Positions 62,221 to 64,000 of a stretch of DNA of 64,000 nucleotides are shown one piece after another (positions within the stretch are counted from its first letter, which is position 1; each line of letters begins with the position of its first letter). The notes beneath the pieces were generated by a model, which searched no databases, had not been told where the DNA came from, and saw only the letters and a list, made by a program, of their open reading frames with translations. The position numbers and the translations under genes are program-made. The DNA is from Pelomonas saccharophila_A. GTDB lineage: Bacteria > Pseudomonadota > Gammaproteobacteria > Burkholderiales > Burkholderiaceae_C. Location: positions 1,178,001 to 1,242,000 of the forward strand of contig NZ_JAVDXU010000002.1 in NCBI RefSeq assembly GCF_031458095.1, written 5' to 3'.

Positions 62221-63114
62221 ATGACCAAGCGTTCCTGGATGGGCCTGTTCGGTGCCGCCGTGGCCATTGCCACCGCGCTGTGGGTGAGCAACTGCCACGC
62301 TGCCCCGACCGAGTTCCGCGACCTGCGCGTCGAGGTTGTTGGCCAGGGCCGGCCGGTGCTGATGATCCCGGGCCTGAACAGCGCCGCCAGCACCTGGACG
62401 CAGACCTGCGCCGCCCTGCAGCCCGGCGTGCAATGCCATATCGTGCAGCTGCCCGGCTTTGCCGGCACGCCGGCCGCCGCCACGGACAACTTCCTGGACG
62501 GCATGCGCGACCGCCTGCTGGCCTACCTGGACGACCGCAAGCTGGACCAGCCTGTCGTCATCGGCCACAGCCTGGGCGGCGTGCTGGCCCTGCAGATGGC
62601 GGCCGAGAAGCCCGGCCGCATCGAGCGCCTCGTCATCGTCGACTCCCTGCCCTTCCTGGCCGGCCTGCGCGGCATGACGCCCGAGGCCGCGCGCGGCATG
62701 GCGGCCGGCATGCGCCAGCAGATGCTGGCCGGCAGCCAGGAGCAATGGGAAGCCGGCGTGCGCCAGGGCGCGGGCGGCATGAGCCGCAGCCCGGCGAATG
62801 CCGAGCGCATCGTCGCCTGGGGCCTGGCCAGCGACCGGGCGACGACGGCCCAGGCCATGTCGCAACTCTGGGGCGAGGACCTGCGCCCCCTGCTGCCCAG
62901 GATCACCGCCCCCACCCTGGTGCTGGGCTCGTGGGCCGCCTACGAGCCCATGGGCTCGACGCTGGACAGCACCCGAAAGATCTTCGAGGCCCAGTACGCC
63001 GGCCTGAGCGGCGCCAGGGTGTCCATGAGCCAGCGCGGCTACCACTTCCTCATGTGGGACGATGCCGACTGGCTGGTCGGGGAGGTCAAGGGTTTCCTGG
63101 CTGCCGGCAAGTAA
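62221..63114 (+). CDS. Exported alpha/beta hydrolase
   Basis: A 297-residue periplasmic alpha/beta hydrolase with signal peptide (to about residue 28, NCHAAP). The oxyanion region is LMIPGLNSAASTW, the nucleophile elbow is IGHSLGGVLALQMA, and the C-terminal catalytic histidine is in GYHFLMWDD. A GGAG site precedes the ATG at 62221; the in-frame ATG at 62206 is less well placed. The substrate is unknown. The sensor kinase gene begins 18 bp later. Confidence 0.87.
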   Translation: MTKRSWMGLFGAAVAIATALWVSNCHAAPTEFRDLRVEVVGQGRPVLMIPGLNSAASTWTQTCAALQPGVQCHIVQLPGFAGTPAAATDNFLDGMRDRLLAYLDDRKLDQPVVIGHSLGGVLALQMAAEKPGRIERLVIVDSLPFLAGLRGMTPEAARGMAAGMRQQMLAGSQEQWEAGVRQGAGGMSRSPANAERIVAWGLASDRATTAQAMSQLWGEDLRPLLPRITAPTLVLGSWAAYEPMGSTLDSTRKIFEAQYAGLSGARVSMSQRGYHFLMWDDADWLVGEVKGFLAAGK

Positions 63115-63132
63115 ACCAGGGGAGCGAGGGGC

Positions 63133-64000
63133 ATGGAAACGCGCAGGCGCATGGTGGTGCAGGCCTCGCTGTGGGGCGGCTATGTGGCCGTCTCGCTGGC
63201 GATGGTGGCGAGCTTCCAGCCCCTCAACGCCTCCTTCGTCTTCGTGATGCTCTGCCTCGGTGCCGGCCTGTGGCTGGCCAGCGAGGGCCTGCGCGCCCTG
63301 GCCCTGCGCCGGGCCTGGCTGGACCGCTCGCCACCCGCGCTGCTGCTGCGGCTCGCCCTGCTGCCGCCGCTGTTCGCCCTGGCGGTGCAAGCGGCGCTCT
63401 TCCTCATCAACTGGGCCGGCGTGTCGCTCGGCCTGCTGCACTTCCCCCCGAACGTGCCGCGCGGCTGGCTGGTGCTGCTCAGCTACACGATGAACACCAG
63501 CATCATGCTGTGGCTGTGGCTGGCCGTCTGGGTGGGCCTGCAGATGCTGCAGCGCTGGCGCGTCGGCGAGATCGCCAAATGGCAGGCCGAGACCGCGGCG
63601 CGCGAGCTGGAGTTGCAGGTGCTGCGCGCCCAGATCAATCCGCATTTCCTGTTCAACGCGCTGAACAATCTGCGCGCCCTCATCAACGAGGACCCAGCCC
63701 GCGCCCGCGAGATGCTGAGCCGCCTGTCCAACACGCTGCGTCACACCCTGCAGCACAGCGCCAAGGAGCGCGTGCCGCTGGCCGACGAACTGGCCGTCGT
63801 GCGCGACTACGTGGCGCTGGAGCAGCTGCACCACGAGGAGAGGCTGCGCGTGGACTGGCGCATCGACCCCGCCACGGCCGATGCCAGCGTGCCGCCCATG
63901 CTGCTGCAGCTGCTGGTGGAGAACGCCATCAAGCACGGCATCGCGCGCACGGCGGGCGGCGGCGTCGTCGACATCGGCCTGAGGCGCAGCGGTGCGCGGC
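63133..64000 (+). CDS. LytS-type sensor histidine kinase (cut by window edge)
   Basis: The first 289 codons of a LytS/AlgZ-type (His_kinase) sensor. Four hydrophobic helices (about residues 8-135) are followed by a short coiled linker and the phospho-acceptor motif QINPHFLFNALNNLRALI, then the start of the ATP-binding domain with PPMLLQLLVENAIKHGI. The gene continues beyond base 64000, so the G boxes are not seen. These kinases normally pair with a LytTR response regulator just downstream. A GGAGCGAGGG site precedes the ATG. Confidence 0.9.
   Translation, partial: METRRRMVVQASLWGGYVAVSLAMVASFQPLNASFVFVMLCLGAGLWLASEGLRALALRRAWLDRSPPALLLRLALLPPLFALAVQAALFLINWAGVSLGLLHFPPNVPRGWLVLLSYTMNTSIMLWLWLAVWVGLQMLQRWRVGEIAKWQAETAARELELQVLRAQINPHFLFNALNNLRALINEDPARAREMLSRLSNTLRHTLQHSAKERVPLADELAVVRDYVALEQLHHEERLRVDWRIDPATADASVPPMLLQLLVENAIKHGIARTAGGGVVDIGLRRSGAR

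Overview
The window is chromosomal DNA of roughly two-thirds GC with dense, short-spaced genes. It reads like a Burkholderiales bacterium, probably from the Roseateles/Mitsuaria/Rubrivivax neighbourhood. The reasons are the gene families (two PEP-CTERM proteins, a DUF3617 protein, several LysR regulators, two branched-chain-type ABC importers, panB-panC, OxyR-KatG-Dps) and the codon bias. The genus is inference. I saw no rRNA, tRNA, CRISPR array, transposase or integrase.

Bases 1-8236 hold a copper-resistance region with two copper P-type ATPases (one cut by the left edge), a Cys-tailed HMA chaperone, a Met/His-rich periplasmic protein and a DUF2933 membrane protein. Three CueR-type operator-promoters (CCTTCC-N7-GGAAGG, 19-bp spacer) sit in front of these genes, although no cueR lies in the window. 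Interspersed are a metallo-beta-lactamase-fold protein with degenerate metal ligands, two LysR regulators, DoxX and a glutathione transferase.

Bases 8296-15395 are mixed accessory genes: a serine hydrolase, a GFA protein, a low-GC membrane protein, a divergent HxlR/carboxymuconolactone-decarboxylase pair with twin 17-bp operators abutting both start codons, a membrane-anchored coiled-coil response regulator, an unlisted 54-codon membrane ORF, an AraC regulator and an EamA exporter.

Bases 15337-32918 are the most coherent system. Twelve colinear minus-strand genes encode two complete branched-chain-type ABC importers, an embedded alpha/beta hydrolase and an extracellular PHB depolymerase. They are headed by a near-consensus sigma-54 promoter. 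Just upstream lie a PAS/AAA+/Fis sigma-54 activator and a TonB-dependent receptor with its own sigma-54 promoter. Both promoters have paired TGTCC repeats 18 bp apart upstream. An MBL hydrolase is divergent from the receptor. I infer a sigma-54-controlled polyester or ester scavenging locus. A ~550-bp nested palindrome (22923-23471) interrupts the long operon.

Bases 32943-51597 carry a large lipoprotein, AI-2E and YihY membrane proteins, YgjV, two PEP-CTERM proteins, a lysozyme-like secreted enzyme, a PAS protein, an unrecognised 1350-residue exported membrane protein, an aldose sugar dehydrogenase, a TPR-methyltransferase, a zinc-ribbon protein and small hypotheticals. Bases 51654-64000 contain prfC, a fatty acid desaturase, a peroxide-defence block (oxyR, katG, dps, DJ-1/PfpI), panB-panC, two divergent lipoprotein peptidyl-prolyl isomerases of different folds, an alpha/beta hydrolase and a LytS-type sensor kinase cut by the right edge.
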